Assembly: GCF_005771675.1 (NCBI RefSeq)
Contig: NZ_VAJM01000004.1
Location: forward strand, 186,001 to 250,000
Reading direction: 5' to 3'
Origin: Hymenobacter jeollabukensis
GTDB taxonomy: Bacteria > Bacteroidota > Bacteroidia > Cytophagales > Hymenobacteraceae
Length of the DNA: 64,000 nucleotides
Below are positions 18,922 to 27,595 of the stretch, piece after piece. Each line of letters opens with the position of its first letter. The stretch's first letter is position 1. The translations under genes were made by a program, and so were the position numbers. The notes beneath the pieces are model-generated. The model searched no databases. It saw only the letters and a program-made list of their open reading frames with translations, and was not told the origin of the DNA.

Positions 18922-19095
18922 ACACCGCCCGGGCCCCGGGCGTTGCCAACGAAGATACGAAAGCCCCGGTCGGCGCGGTTGTGCGGCGTATTACGCTGAG
19001 GTTGTGTCTAAAAAAATTAGTCCCAAAAAAACTGGAACTGAGTTGCGCAATGAGGCGTTTTTCTGGTTCTTTACACTTCGAAGCGCAGCCCCTCG

Positions 19096-20421
19096 ATGAA
19101 CGAGCGAATCATAGAAAAGCTAAGCATTTTGGCCGACGCCGCCAAGTACGATGCCTCCTGCTCGAGCAGCGGCGGCAAGCGTAAAAACGTGGACAAGGGC
19201 CTGGGCAACGCCGAGGGCATGGGCATCTGCCACTCCTACACCGAGGACGGCCGCTGCGTGTCGCTGCTGAAAATTCTGCTCACCAACCACTGCATTTTCG
19301 ACTGCGCCTACTGCGTGTCGCGCAAGTCCAACGACGTGAAGCGCGCCGCCTTCACGGTGGAGGAAGTGGTGGATTTGACCATGAACTTCTACCGCCGCAA
19401 CTACATTGAGGGCCTGTTTCTGAGCAGCGGCATCTTCTCCTCGCCCGATTACACCATGGAGCGGCTGGTGCGCATCTGCAAAAAGCTGCGCACCGAGGAG
19501 CGTTTCAACGGCTATATCCACCTCAAGACTATTCCCGGCGCCTCTGAGGAGCTGATTCAGGAAGCCGGCCTCTACGCCGACCGCCTGAGCGTCAATATCG
19601 AACTGCCCTCGGAGCTGAGCTTGCAGGCCCTGGCGCCGGAGAAGAACTACGCCGAGATTCTGACGCCGATGGGCCAGATTCAGAGCAAGGTGGCCGCCAG
19701 CCGCGAGGAGCGGGAGCTGTTCAAGAAAGCCCCGCAGTTTGCCCCGGCCGGCCAGACCACGCAGCTCGTCGTGGGTGCCTCGCCCGAAACCGACCACCAG
19801 ATCATTCAGCTCACCGACAGCCTCTACAAGGGCTACGGCTTGAAGCGCGTGTACTACTCCGGCTACGTGCCCGTGTCGGGCGACCAGCGCCTGCCGCAGG
19901 TGGTGCAGCCCCCGCTGATGCGGGAGCACCGCCTTTACCAGTCGGACTGGCTGATGCGCTTCTACGGCTTCGACGCGGACGAAATCCTCGACCCGGCGCA
20001 CCCGCACCTCGACCTGGAAATCGACCCGAAGCTGGCCTGGGCCCTGCGCCACCGCCACGTGTTCCCGGTCGACGTGAACACGGCCGACTACGAGCTGATT
20101 CTGCGCGTGCCGGGCGTGGGCATGAAATCCGCCAAGCGCATCGTGGCCGCCCGCCGCTTCGCCCCGCTCACCCTCGACCACCTGCACAAGTTCGGGGTGG
20201 TGCTGCGCCGGGCGCGCTACTTCATCACCTGCCGCGGCATGGCCCTGGAAAAGCGCGAGTACGACGAGCAGACCGTGCGCCGCAAAATCCTCTACGGCGA
20301 CGGCAGCACCCGCTCGGCCCTGGTGAAGCGCCAGCTCGACCTCTTCGCCCCCGAGCCCACCATCGTCACCGCCCCCGACCTCGTGTCGCCCCAGCTCGAT
20401 TTGTTTCGCCAGGCCGGCTGA
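19096..20421 (+). CDS. Putative DNA modification/repair radical SAM protein (TIGR03916 family)
   Basis: 441 residues. The 4Fe-4S/SAM motif is C66-x3-C70-x2-C73 (NHCIFDCAYC). The domain continues with GLFLSSGIFSSPDYTMERL and the strand-rich barrel; near 333-350 comes a helix-hairpin-helix (RVPGVGMKSAKRIVAAR), which binds DNA without sequence specificity. The family always keeps these two parts together, and its members are paired with a DUF4130/TIGR03915 protein, here found at 20826. The reaction is unknown; radical chemistry on a nucleic-acid base is inferred from the HhH. The C terminus has two LDLF repeats (RQLDLFAPEP, PQLDLFRQ), short motifs of the kind that bind the beta clamp. Confidence 0.92.
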   Translation: MNERIIEKLSILADAAKYDASCSSSGGKRKNVDKGLGNAEGMGICHSYTEDGRCVSLLKILLTNHCIFDCAYCVSRKSNDVKRAAFTVEEVVDLTMNFYRRNYIEGLFLSSGIFSSPDYTMERLVRICKKLRTEERFNGYIHLKTIPGASEELIQEAGLYADRLSVNIELPSELSLQALAPEKNYAEILTPMGQIQSKVAASREERELFKKAPQFAPAGQTTQLVVGASPETDHQIIQLTDSLYKGYGLKRVYYSGYVPVSGDQRLPQVVQPPLMREHRLYQSDWLMRFYGFDADEILDPAHPHLDLEIDPKLAWALRHRHVFPVDVNTADYELILRVPGVGMKSAKRIVAARRFAPLTLDHLHKFGVVLRRARYFITCRGMALEKREYDEQTVRRKILYGDGSTRSALVKRQLDLFAPEPTIVTAPDLVSPQLDLFRQAG

Positions 20422-20464
20422 CTACCCGACCAACCCTAGCAACCTCTCCTCTCTCGACACCGCC

Positions 20465-20647
20465 ATGACTATTCTGCACCACACCCAGCCCGCGCTGCCC
20501 CTCGGCCCCACGCTCGACGAAGCCGACAAAGTGGCCCGTATGGCCTGCTGCTGCAAGCTGTCGGAGCTGCTGCCTATCGTGCGCCAGCAGCTGCAGGCCC
20601 GCCGCGAGCAGCTGGCCGCCCAGCAGCGCCCCGCCGAAGCCGCGTAG
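20465..20647 (+). CDS. Small protein between the radical SAM and DUF4130 genes
   Basis: 60 residues, starting 43 bp after the radical SAM gene. It has a short N-terminal part (LHHTQPALPLGPTLDEADKVARM), a triple cysteine (ACCCK), and an amphipathic Gln/Ala-rich helix (LPIVRQQLQARREQLAAQQ). No known family. Its position inside the pair suggests co-transcription. The cysteines could hold a metal or the helix could bridge partners, but nothing shows this. It could also be a chance open frame; the codon pattern looks coding (G/C at third positions). Confidence 0.5.
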   Translation: MTILHHTQPALPLGPTLDEADKVARMACCCKLSELLPIVRQQLQARREQLAAQQRPAEAA

Positions 20648-20655
20648 CATCCATT

Positions 20656-20776
20656 TTCGCGTCGTACGCGTCACAGCGCGAACTTTCAGCTCGCGGATCC
20701 TGGACGATTGTCGTTGACAGCTAACCGGCGGGGGCGCTCTGAATACGCGGACTACAAGTTCGCGCCACGACGCGAA
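20656..20776. repeat. Inverted repeat with two paired blocks before the DUF4130 gene
   Basis: TTCGCGTCGT (20656-20665) pairs with ACGACGCGAA (20767-20776), and GCGCGAACTT (20676-20685) pairs with AAGTTCGCGC (20756-20765). The left side holds an extra 10 bases between the blocks. This is a further family of intergenic hairpins; it interrupts the gap between the 60-residue ORF and the DUF4130 gene, so the mRNA would fold here. Confidence 0.6.
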
Positions 20777-20825
20777 CGATGCGCTATGCATTGTTTCGCC
20801 CGCCCTATCAGTTCGATTTATCACC

Positions 20826-21764
20826 GTGAAAAAGCCGCGCCCTACTTCCCTGGCCCGCCGCGCCCCCGGGCTGCCGGCTCAGCCGTCCGTCACCTCGCTG
20901 CGGGCGGGCGGGGCGCTGCCGCTGGGCTTCGATGCGGCGGCCCGCTTTACCTACGACGGCTCGTTCGACGGGCTGCTGTCGGTGCTGCTCACCTGCTGGC
21001 AGCTGCGCCGCTGGCCCGAGGCCATTGCGCCGGAAGGCGCGGCTCAGGGCGGGTTGTTCAGCGAAACCCACTCAGTGCCCACCGACGAGGCGCAGGCCCG
21101 GCGCGTGTGGGAGGGCCTGCTGCGGCACATGCCGGGCGAGGCGCGCACCAACCTCTACAAAACGTTTTTATCGGAACGGCCCGACCGGGAGCTGCTCATC
21201 TTCCGCTACGTACAGTTGGCTATTCAGGCCGCGGGGCAGGATATCAGCGAAAACTTCGCCGACGACACGGTGCGCACGGTGGCCGAAATCAACAAGCAGC
21301 TGTTTCGCGAAAAGCACCGCATGGAGGCCTTCGTGCGCTTCGAACGGACCCAGGACGGGCTGTTTCACGCCAGTATCGAGCCCGATTTCGACGTGCTGCC
21401 GCTCATTGCCGAGCACTTCACCAAGCGCTACGCCGACCAGCGCTGGCTGATCTTCGACCGGCGCCGCCGCTACGGCCTCTACTACGACCTGCAGCGCACC
21501 GACGTGGTGAGCTTCGACCGGGCCGTGGAGGCGGTGGCAGCCGGGGGCAGCGCCGTATCGGCCGCCGTGCTCGACGAGCGGGAGCCGCTGTTTCAGGTGC
21601 TTTGGCAGGCGTATTTCGACCACGTCAACATCCCCGAGCGCAAAAACGTTAAGCTGCACCGGCGCCACATGCCCAAGCGCTACTGGCGCTACCTCACCGA
21701 AAAGCAGCCCCGGGAGCGGCAGTTTCGGCCCATTGCCAACAAGAATAACACGGCCGCAGGCTAA
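20826..21764 (+). CDS. DUF4130/TIGR03915 family putative DNA metabolism protein
   Basis: 312 residues. The conserved opening YDGSFDGLLSVLLTCWQLRRWP is at about 42-63; later LFHASIEPDFDVLPLIAEHFTKRYADQRWLIFD and LHRRHMPKRYWRYLTEKQ match the family pattern. Its function is unknown; it is the standing partner of the radical SAM/HhH protein and in other bacteria is fused to an uracil-DNA-glycosylase-like domain (UdgX), which supports a DNA-repair link. The last part is Lys/Arg-rich. Reads in the same direction as the SAM gene, separated by the 60-residue ORF and a hairpin. Confidence 0.9.
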   Translation: MKKPRPTSLARRAPGLPAQPSVTSLRAGGALPLGFDAAARFTYDGSFDGLLSVLLTCWQLRRWPEAIAPEGAAQGGLFSETHSVPTDEAQARRVWEGLLRHMPGEARTNLYKTFLSERPDRELLIFRYVQLAIQAAGQDISENFADDTVRTVAEINKQLFREKHRMEAFVRFERTQDGLFHASIEPDFDVLPLIAEHFTKRYADQRWLIFDRRRRYGLYYDLQRTDVVSFDRAVEAVAAGGSAVSAAVLDEREPLFQVLWQAYFDHVNIPERKNVKLHRRHMPKRYWRYLTEKQPRERQFRPIANKNNTAAG

Positions 21765-21886
21765 GCGGCGCGGCTCCGCGGGTGGCCTGCGGATGATGGC
21801 TGGCGGGCCTGGTTTGGCCGGAGGGCGGTCCGGTAACCGGCGAAACGCGCTATTTTCGCGGCTGATAAACGCGTAGGCGCTTCGAT

Positions 21887-22750
21887 ATGAGCAGCAGTAT
21901 TTTGGTTTTTGGCGCCTCCGGGCAATTGGGGCAATGCTTGGCGCACGTGGCAGCCGAGCGAAACATGACCGGCCGCCTAGTCATGCTGGCCGAGGAGCAG
22001 GCCAACATTTTGAACCCGGAAGGTCTGCGGGCCGCGTTTGCGCAATACCAACCACAATACTGCATCAACTGCGCCGCCTACACGGCCGTCGACAAGGCCG
22101 AGGACGAAGTGGACATTGCCCGCCGCGTCAACCGGGACGGTGTGGAAAACCTGGCCCGGCTGTGCGCCGAGTTTGGCACCACGCTGCTGCACGTGTCCAC
22201 CGATTTCGTGTTTGCCGGCGCGGGCAACCAGCCCCTGCTCGAAACCGACGAAACCGTGCCCATCAGCGCCTATGGCCTCACCAAGCTGGAGGGCGAGCAG
22301 GTTATTGCGGCCCACACGGATAAGTATTTCATCCTGCGCACCAGCTGGCTGTACTCCGAATTTGCCGGCAACTTCGTGAAGACCATGCTGCGCTTCGGCC
22401 GCGAGCGGGCCGAAATGCGCGTTATCTGGGACCAGGCGGGCACGCCCACCTACGCCATCGACCTGGCCGCGGTGCTGCTGCACATCATCGAGACGGAAAG
22501 CCCGAACTACGGCCTCTACCACTACAGCAACGAGGGCGTCACCTCGTGGTACGACTTCGCAGTGGCCATTTTCGAGCTGGCCGGGCTGCTCACGCGCGTG
22601 GTGCCCATCCGCACCGCCGAATACCCGACCCGGGCCACCCGCCCGGCCTACTCGGTGCTAGACAAGACCAAGGCCAAAAACCAGCTGGGCATCAGCATAC
22701 CGCACTGGCGCCTGAGCCTGCAGGAGTGCATGCGCCGGCTGGCGGGGTAG
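21887..22750 (+). CDS. rfbD: dTDP-4-dehydrorhamnose reductase
   Basis: Last step of dTDP-L-rhamnose synthesis: NAD(P)H reduction of dTDP-4-dehydro-L-rhamnose. 287 residues, normal length. Nucleotide loop GASGQLGQ at 9-16, catalytic Y129-x3-K133 in SAYGLTKLEGE, TDFVFAG, and the substrate-binding end LDKTKAKNQLGI with W near 271. The other rhamnose genes (rfbA, B, C) are not beside it, so this copy stands alone; the actual sugar could be a related deoxyhexose. Directly followed by a 190-bp inverted-repeat element that starts 18 bp after its stop. Confidence 0.93.
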   Translation: MSSSILVFGASGQLGQCLAHVAAERNMTGRLVMLAEEQANILNPEGLRAAFAQYQPQYCINCAAYTAVDKAEDEVDIARRVNRDGVENLARLCAEFGTTLLHVSTDFVFAGAGNQPLLETDETVPISAYGLTKLEGEQVIAAHTDKYFILRTSWLYSEFAGNFVKTMLRFGRERAEMRVIWDQAGTPTYAIDLAAVLLHIIETESPNYGLYHYSNEGVTSWYDFAVAIFELAGLLTRVVPIRTAEYPTRATRPAYSVLDKTKAKNQLGISIPHWRLSLQECMRRLAG

Positions 22751-22767
22751 TATTGAGACTTAAAACA

Positions 22768-22957
22768 GAACGTCATCCTGAGCGCAGCGAAGGACCTTCC
22801 TCGCACCCTGCACCGCCGCAACCTACGAAGTGTTGACGCTTTTTAGATAATGCCGAAGCGCAGCCACTGCGGCCCAAATAGTAGGGCGTTGGTGGCTGCG
22901 CTTTGCAGTTGGTGCAGGGTGCGAGGAAGTTCCTTCGCTGCGCTCAGGATGACGTTC
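22768..22957. repeat. 190-bp element with 47-bp terminal inverted repeats (GTCATCCTGAGCGCAGC family)
   Basis: Left arm 22768-22814 and right arm 22911-22957 match 46 of 47 positions (starting GAACGTCATCCTGAGCGCAG). The interior has a second palindrome (GCGCAGCCAC at 22858-22867 with GTGGCTGCGC at 22893-22902). The right half is closely related, inverted, to the element at 29167. It overlaps the 3' end of the MFS gene by 14 bases and gives that gene its stop codon. Size and structure fit a MITE/REP-type element. Confidence 0.85.
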
Positions 22958-24191
22958 TTTCTCCGGTGCCCTCTGCCTCCTTCGCCCGGCCGTAAAACCG
23001 ACTCACCAAGAAAGCCAGCGCCACGAAGCCCAGGCCGGCGGCGCATACGCCGGGCCAGCGGGCGTGCGTCCAGGCCCAGCCGCCCACTAATGAGCCCAGG
23101 GCCCCGCCAATGAAGTAGGCGGTCATGTAGACGGTGTTGAGGCGGCTGCGGGCTTCGGGAATCAGGGCGAAAATGCGGGTCTGGTTGGCAATATGCGTGG
23201 CTTGCACGCCCACATCAAGCAGGATGACGCCCACCACCAGCGCGGCCAGGGCGGTGTTGCCTAAAAACAGGATGCCGTAGGCCAGCACCGCCAGCCCCAC
23301 GCCGATGCGAATGGCAAAATCGGAGCCGCGGGTGTCGGCGGTGCGGCCGGCCAGGGGCGCGGCCAGAGCCCCCACGGCCCCAATCAGGCCGAAAAAGCCC
23401 GCGACGTCGGCGCCGTAGTGAAAGGGCGGGCCTTCGAGCAGAAAGACGAGGGTGGTCCAGAACACGCTGAAGCCGGCGAACATAAATCCACCGATCAGCG
23501 CCGAGCGGCGCAGCAGCGGCAAGGTGCGGGCCAGGGTGAGCAGCGAAGTCATCAGCGAAGCGTAGGTACCGCGGAAGGCGGGCTGGTCGCGGGGCAGGCG
23601 CCAGGCCAGCACGGCGCCCAGCAGCACCATCACGGCCGCGCCGCCGCCGAACACCGTGCGCCAGCCCAGGTGCGCCCCCACGTAGCCGCTGACGGTGCGC
23701 GAGAGCAGAATGCCGATGAGCAGCCCGCTCATGATCTGGCCCACGATGCGGCCCCGGTCGGCGGGCGGGGCCAGGTGCGCGGCCATGGGCAGCAGCAGCT
23801 GCGGCACCGCCGAGCACACCCCGATGAGCAGGCTGGCCCCGAGCAAGACCCCAAACGAAGGCGCCCAGGCCGCCGCGGCCATGCACAAGGCCGCGCCGAG
23901 CTGCATGACCAGGATGAGGCCCTTGCGTTCGAGCTTATCGCCGAGGGGCACCACCAGCAGCATGCACAGCGTGTAGCCCAGCTGCGTGACGGTGGCCACC
24001 AAGCTGGCCTGGCTTTCGGTTTTGCCGAAAGTGCGCCCGATTTCACCCAGCAGCGGCTGGTTGTAGTAGATGTTGGCCACCACCAGCGCGCAGGTCACGG
24101 ACATCAGCCAGACCAGGGCGGGGGGTAGGGGAGAAGAATGAGAAGCAGGAGTTGATTCGGGTGATTCCGCGGCGTGCGGCGCTTTTTCCAT
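22944..24191 (-). CDS. MFS transporter
   Basis: 415 residues from ATG 24191, about 12 membrane segments, cytoplasmic loop GDKLERKG (the motif A region of DHA-type exporters) near 85-92. The closest pattern is the YceL/YnfM-like sugar-efflux or multidrug exporter group (YYNQPLLGEIGRTFGKTESQASLV). Inner-membrane antiporter; substrate not evident. The last residues (GTGERTSS) and the TGA stop are encoded by the arm of the inverted-repeat element, so the original C terminus has been replaced. Divergent from the DUF2723 gene. Confidence 0.9.
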   Translation of the reverse strand: MEKAPHAAESPESTPASHSSPLPPALVWLMSVTCALVVANIYYNQPLLGEIGRTFGKTESQASLVATVTQLGYTLCMLLVVPLGDKLERKGLILVMQLGAALCMAAAAWAPSFGVLLGASLLIGVCSAVPQLLLPMAAHLAPPADRGRIVGQIMSGLLIGILLSRTVSGYVGAHLGWRTVFGGGAAVMVLLGAVLAWRLPRDQPAFRGTYASLMTSLLTLARTLPLLRRSALIGGFMFAGFSVFWTTLVFLLEGPPFHYGADVAGFFGLIGAVGALAAPLAGRTADTRGSDFAIRIGVGLAVLAYGILFLGNTALAALVVGVILLDVGVQATHIANQTRIFALIPEARSRLNTVYMTAYFIGGALGSLVGGWAWTHARWPGVCAAGLGFVALAFLVSRFYGRAKEAEGTGERTSS

Positions 24192-24348
24192 GAGTAAGAG
24201 AGCAAGTAGGGAAGAAGGCGGCCTGCGGTAAACCGCATTTCGTGGCGGATGGTTGGCCGGAAATTTCAGTGAGGTGGCAGCCCGCCAGGCAACCCTTGTC
24301 CGCACCCCGGCATCTGACGCCCCCGGACGTCCATCCTTGCTTCAGCCC

Positions 24349-27333
24349 ATGCGCTACTCCTATTCCCGACTTCACACCCTGACCGGCGCCCTGATTTTTG
24401 CCACGGCCATGGCCACCTACTGCCTCACCCTGGAGCCCACCGTGAGCTTCTGGGACTGCGGCGAGTTCATTGCCAGCGCCGACAAGCTGCAGGTGCCGCA
24501 CCCGCCCGGCGCGCCCACCTTCCTGCTGCTGGGCCGGCTGGCCTCGCTGCTGAGCTTCGGCGCAGCCAGCCAGGTGCCGGTGCTCGTCAACCTGCTTTCG
24601 GCCCTGAGCAGCGCCTTAACCGTGCTGCTGCTGTTCGGGAGCATCACGCTGCTGGCCCGCCGGCTGGTGCTGGGTGCCGCCAACCGCGTCCAGGAACCCG
24701 CGGGCAGCCAGGCGGCGCTCATCCTGAGCGCCGGGGCCGTAGGCGCGCTGGCCTTTGCCTTTTCCGATTCGTTCTGGTTCAACGCCGTGGAGGCCGAGGT
24801 GTACGCCCTGTCGAGCCTGGGCACGGCGCTGGTGCTGTGGCTGATGCTGCAATGGGAGCAGCGCGCCGACGAGTACGATTCGGATAAGTGGCTGGTGCTG
24901 ATTGCCTACGTCATTGGGCTGAGCATCGGGGTACACTTGCTGAATTTGCTGGCCTTGCCCGCGCTGGGGCTGATTTACTATTACCGCCGCACGGCCGCGC
25001 CCACCGGCCGGGGCCTGCTGCTGACGCTGGCCGGCAGCGGCGCCGCCGTGCTCACGATTCTGCTGGGCGTCATTCCCGGGCTGCCTTCAGTGGCGGGCAC
25101 GCTGGAAATCTTCTGCGTCAACGCGCTGGGGCTGCCGTTCAACTCCGGCGTGGTACTGTTCGGGCTGCTGCTGGCTGGCGGACTGGCTTACGGGCTGCGC
25201 ACGGCGACGCGGCGGCAGCAGCGCCTGCTGCACACCAGCCTGCTCAGCCTCACTTTCGTGCTGATCGGCTACACCACCTACCTCATCGTGCCCATCCGCT
25301 CGGGCTTCAACCCGCTCATCGACGAAAACAACCCTGAGGACGTGCTGTCGTTCGTGAGCTACCTGAAGCGCGAGCAGTACGGCGACCGGCCGCTGTTCTA
25401 CGGCCCGCAGTTCAACGCCCAGCCGGTGGCCCAGACCGACGGCGCCCCGCGCTACGAGCGCCGCAATGGCCGTTACGAAGTGGTGGAGCAGAAGCTGGTG
25501 AGCGAGTACGCCGCCGAAGACAAGATGCTGCTGCCCCGCCTCTATAGCACCCAGCCCGGCCACCTGCGTGAGTACCAGAAGTGGACCGACGTGCAGCCCG
25601 GGCAGCGCCCCACCATGGCCGATAACCTCGGCTTCCTCGTGCGCTACCAGCTCGGCCACATGTACGGGCGCTACTTCCTCTGGAACTTCGTGGGCCGCGA
25701 CTCCGACGTGCAGCAGGCGGGCGTGCTCTGGCCCACCGAGACAAAAAACGGCCTGCCCGCGCAACTGGCCGACAACCGCGCCCGCAACAACTACTTCGCC
25801 CTGCCGCTGCTGCTGGGCCTCGTGGGCCTCGTCTTCCAGCTGCGCCGCGACGGGCGCAATGCCGCCGTGGTGGCCCTGCTCTTCGGCCTGACCGGCGCGG
25901 CCATCGTGCTGTACCTGAACCAGCCGCCGCTGGAGCCGCGCGAGCGGGATTACACCTTCGTCGGATCGTTTTACGCCTTTGCCATCTGGATGGGCCTCGG
26001 CGTGCTGGGCCTGCACGCGGCCCTGCGCGCCGTGCTGCGGCAGGAGCGCCTGCGCGTGGCCGCCGTCGCGGCCCTGGGCCTGGCGGTGCCCGTGCTGATG
26101 GCCACCGAGGGCTGGGACGACCACAACCGCTCGGAGCGCACCCTGGCCCTGGATTGGGCCCATAACCTGCTCAACAGCGTGGCCCCGAACGCGCTGCTCG
26201 TCACCGCCGGCGACAACGACACCTTTCCGCTCTGGTACGCCCAGCAGGTCGAAGGCTTCCGCCCAGACGTGCGCATTGCCGTGTCGCCGTACCTGAACAC
26301 GGACTGGTACATCGACCAGATGCAGCAGCGCATGGGCGCCTCGGCCGCGCTGCCGATGACGTTGCGCCACCCCGACTATACCCAGGGCACCAACGACTAC
26401 CTGCCGCTGGTGCCCAACGCGGCCGTGGCGGCCGTCGACGCCCGGCAATTCGTGCAGCTGGTGCGGCAAAACTCGCCGCTGCTGCAGGTGCAGACGCAGG
26501 GCGGGCGCACGCTGCTGTCGTATCCTACGCGCCAGTTTTACCTGGATGTAGACACGGCCGCCGTGCGCCGCACCGGCCTCGTGCCCGCCGAGCGTCGCGG
26601 GCAGCTCACGGCCCGCATGCAGTGGCAGGCCGGCGCCGGAGGCTACCTGGAGAAAAAAGAATTGGCCCTGCTCGACATCCTGGCCCAGAACAACTGGCAG
26701 CGGCCAGTGTACTTCTCGGCCTACATGTCGCCGAGCGAATACGCCGGGCTGGAGCCCTACATGCAGCTCGAAGGCCTAGCCTACCGCGTGCTGCCGTTGC
26801 AAAACCCCGCCCCCCAGGCCGAGCAGCGCGGCGAAATCGGCTACGTGGCCCGCGAGCTGCTCTTCGACTCCTTGATGCGCAAATTCAGCTACCGCAACCT
26901 GGCCAACCCGCGCGTGCACTACGACGAGTCGCAGCGGCGCGTGGTGGGGGCCTACCGCGAGGAGTTTGCCCGCTTGGCCCAGGCCTATTACCACGACGGC
27001 AACCTCGCCAAAGCCAAGCAGGTGGTGGACCGCTGCCTGCGCGTGATGCCCGACGACACGGTGCCCTTCGACTACAGCACCGCCGACCTCGTAGCCCCGC
27101 TGGCGGCTGCCGGCGAAGCTCCGCGCGCCCAGCGCCTGATGGACTTGCTCACCAACCGCGCCCAGCAGAACCTGGCCTACTACGGTTCGCACGAGCCAGC
27201 CCGGTTCGAGCGCGAAATCCAGGCGAATGCCGTCATGCTCAGCCGCCTCTACCAGGCCGCCGCCGACACCAACGACACGGCCCGGGCCCAGCGCATCGTG
27301 GGCTTGCTGGAGCAGTACGTGCCGAGGTCGTAG
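24349..27333 (+). CDS. DUF2723 (GT117) membrane glycosyltransferase-like protein
   Basis: 994 residues from ATG 24349. N-terminal half has about 10 membrane helices; the signature YCLTLEPTVSFWDCGEF and DKLQVPHPPGAPTFLLLGR near 23-60 is that of DUF2723, the Bacteroidota relatives of the protein O-mannosyltransferases of the GT-C fold, with the acidic residues D/E in the first loop. After ~630 a periplasmic domain (LLVTAGDNDTFPLWYAQQVEGFRPDVRIAV) and then TPR-like helices (YHDGNLAKAKQVVDRCLRVMPDD). Probably glycosylates exported proteins at the DxT/S sites of Bacteroidota. The gene is followed by an unusual palindrome array. Confidence 0.9.
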   Translation: MRYSYSRLHTLTGALIFATAMATYCLTLEPTVSFWDCGEFIASADKLQVPHPPGAPTFLLLGRLASLLSFGAASQVPVLVNLLSALSSALTVLLLFGSITLLARRLVLGAANRVQEPAGSQAALILSAGAVGALAFAFSDSFWFNAVEAEVYALSSLGTALVLWLMLQWEQRADEYDSDKWLVLIAYVIGLSIGVHLLNLLALPALGLIYYYRRTAAPTGRGLLLTLAGSGAAVLTILLGVIPGLPSVAGTLEIFCVNALGLPFNSGVVLFGLLLAGGLAYGLRTATRRQQRLLHTSLLSLTFVLIGYTTYLIVPIRSGFNPLIDENNPEDVLSFVSYLKREQYGDRPLFYGPQFNAQPVAQTDGAPRYERRNGRYEVVEQKLVSEYAAEDKMLLPRLYSTQPGHLREYQKWTDVQPGQRPTMADNLGFLVRYQLGHMYGRYFLWNFVGRDSDVQQAGVLWPTETKNGLPAQLADNRARNNYFALPLLLGLVGLVFQLRRDGRNAAVVALLFGLTGAAIVLYLNQPPLEPRERDYTFVGSFYAFAIWMGLGVLGLHAALRAVLRQERLRVAAVAALGLAVPVLMATEGWDDHNRSERTLALDWAHNLLNSVAPNALLVTAGDNDTFPLWYAQQVEGFRPDVRIAVSPYLNTDWYIDQMQQRMGASAALPMTLRHPDYTQGTNDYLPLVPNAAVAAVDARQFVQLVRQNSPLLQVQTQGGRTLLSYPTRQFYLDVDTAAVRRTGLVPAERRGQLTARMQWQAGAGGYLEKKELALLDILAQNNWQRPVYFSAYMSPSEYAGLEPYMQLEGLAYRVLPLQNPAPQAEQRGEIGYVARELLFDSLMRKFSYRNLANPRVHYDESQRRVVGAYREEFARLAQAYYHDGNLAKAKQVVDRCLRVMPDDTVPFDYSTADLVAPLAAAGEAPRAQRLMDLLTNRAQQNLAYYGSHEPARFEREIQANAVMLSRLYQAAADTNDTARAQRIVGLLEQYVPRS

Positions 27334-27379
27334 CGCATAGCATTGGCCGTAGCCTGTGGCGGATTTTTGAAATCGTATG

Positions 27380-27510
27380 GTGTTCCACAAACTGGAACAC
27401 TATAGCTCGAATGATGCGGGAGTGTTCCGCAAACTGGAACACTATTCCTAAAAAAGAACGGGAGTGTTCCAGCTTGTGGAACACTCCCGTTCTTTTTTAG
27501 GAATAGTGTT
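27380..27510. repeat. Three GTGTTCC-N7-GGAACAC palindromes at exact 42-bp spacing, the last in a 34-bp perfect hairpin
   Basis: Copies begin at 27380, 27422 and 27464, each 21 bp; the first two have the spacers ACAAACT and GCAAACT, the third has AGCTTGT, i.e. inverted. The interval is 42 bp each time. Bases 27438-27471 pair perfectly with 27477-27510 (34 bp) around the loop GCTTG, and the right arm carries TTCTTTTTT, so the whole may also end transcription of the DUF2723 gene. Not a CRISPR: only three copies and no cas genes. Confidence 0.8.
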
Positions 27511-27595
27511 TCACTCCGAGCGACAGGGCGACATAACCAACAGGTTGTCCCACTCGCAGCGTAAACCGGCGCCGTCCGGCTGCGTTTGTGTAGCC

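Noticed and set aside
27380-27510. CRISPR array
   Set aside because: Only three copies of a short palindrome, one of them inverted, and the intervals do not look like unrelated spacers; no cas genes in the window.
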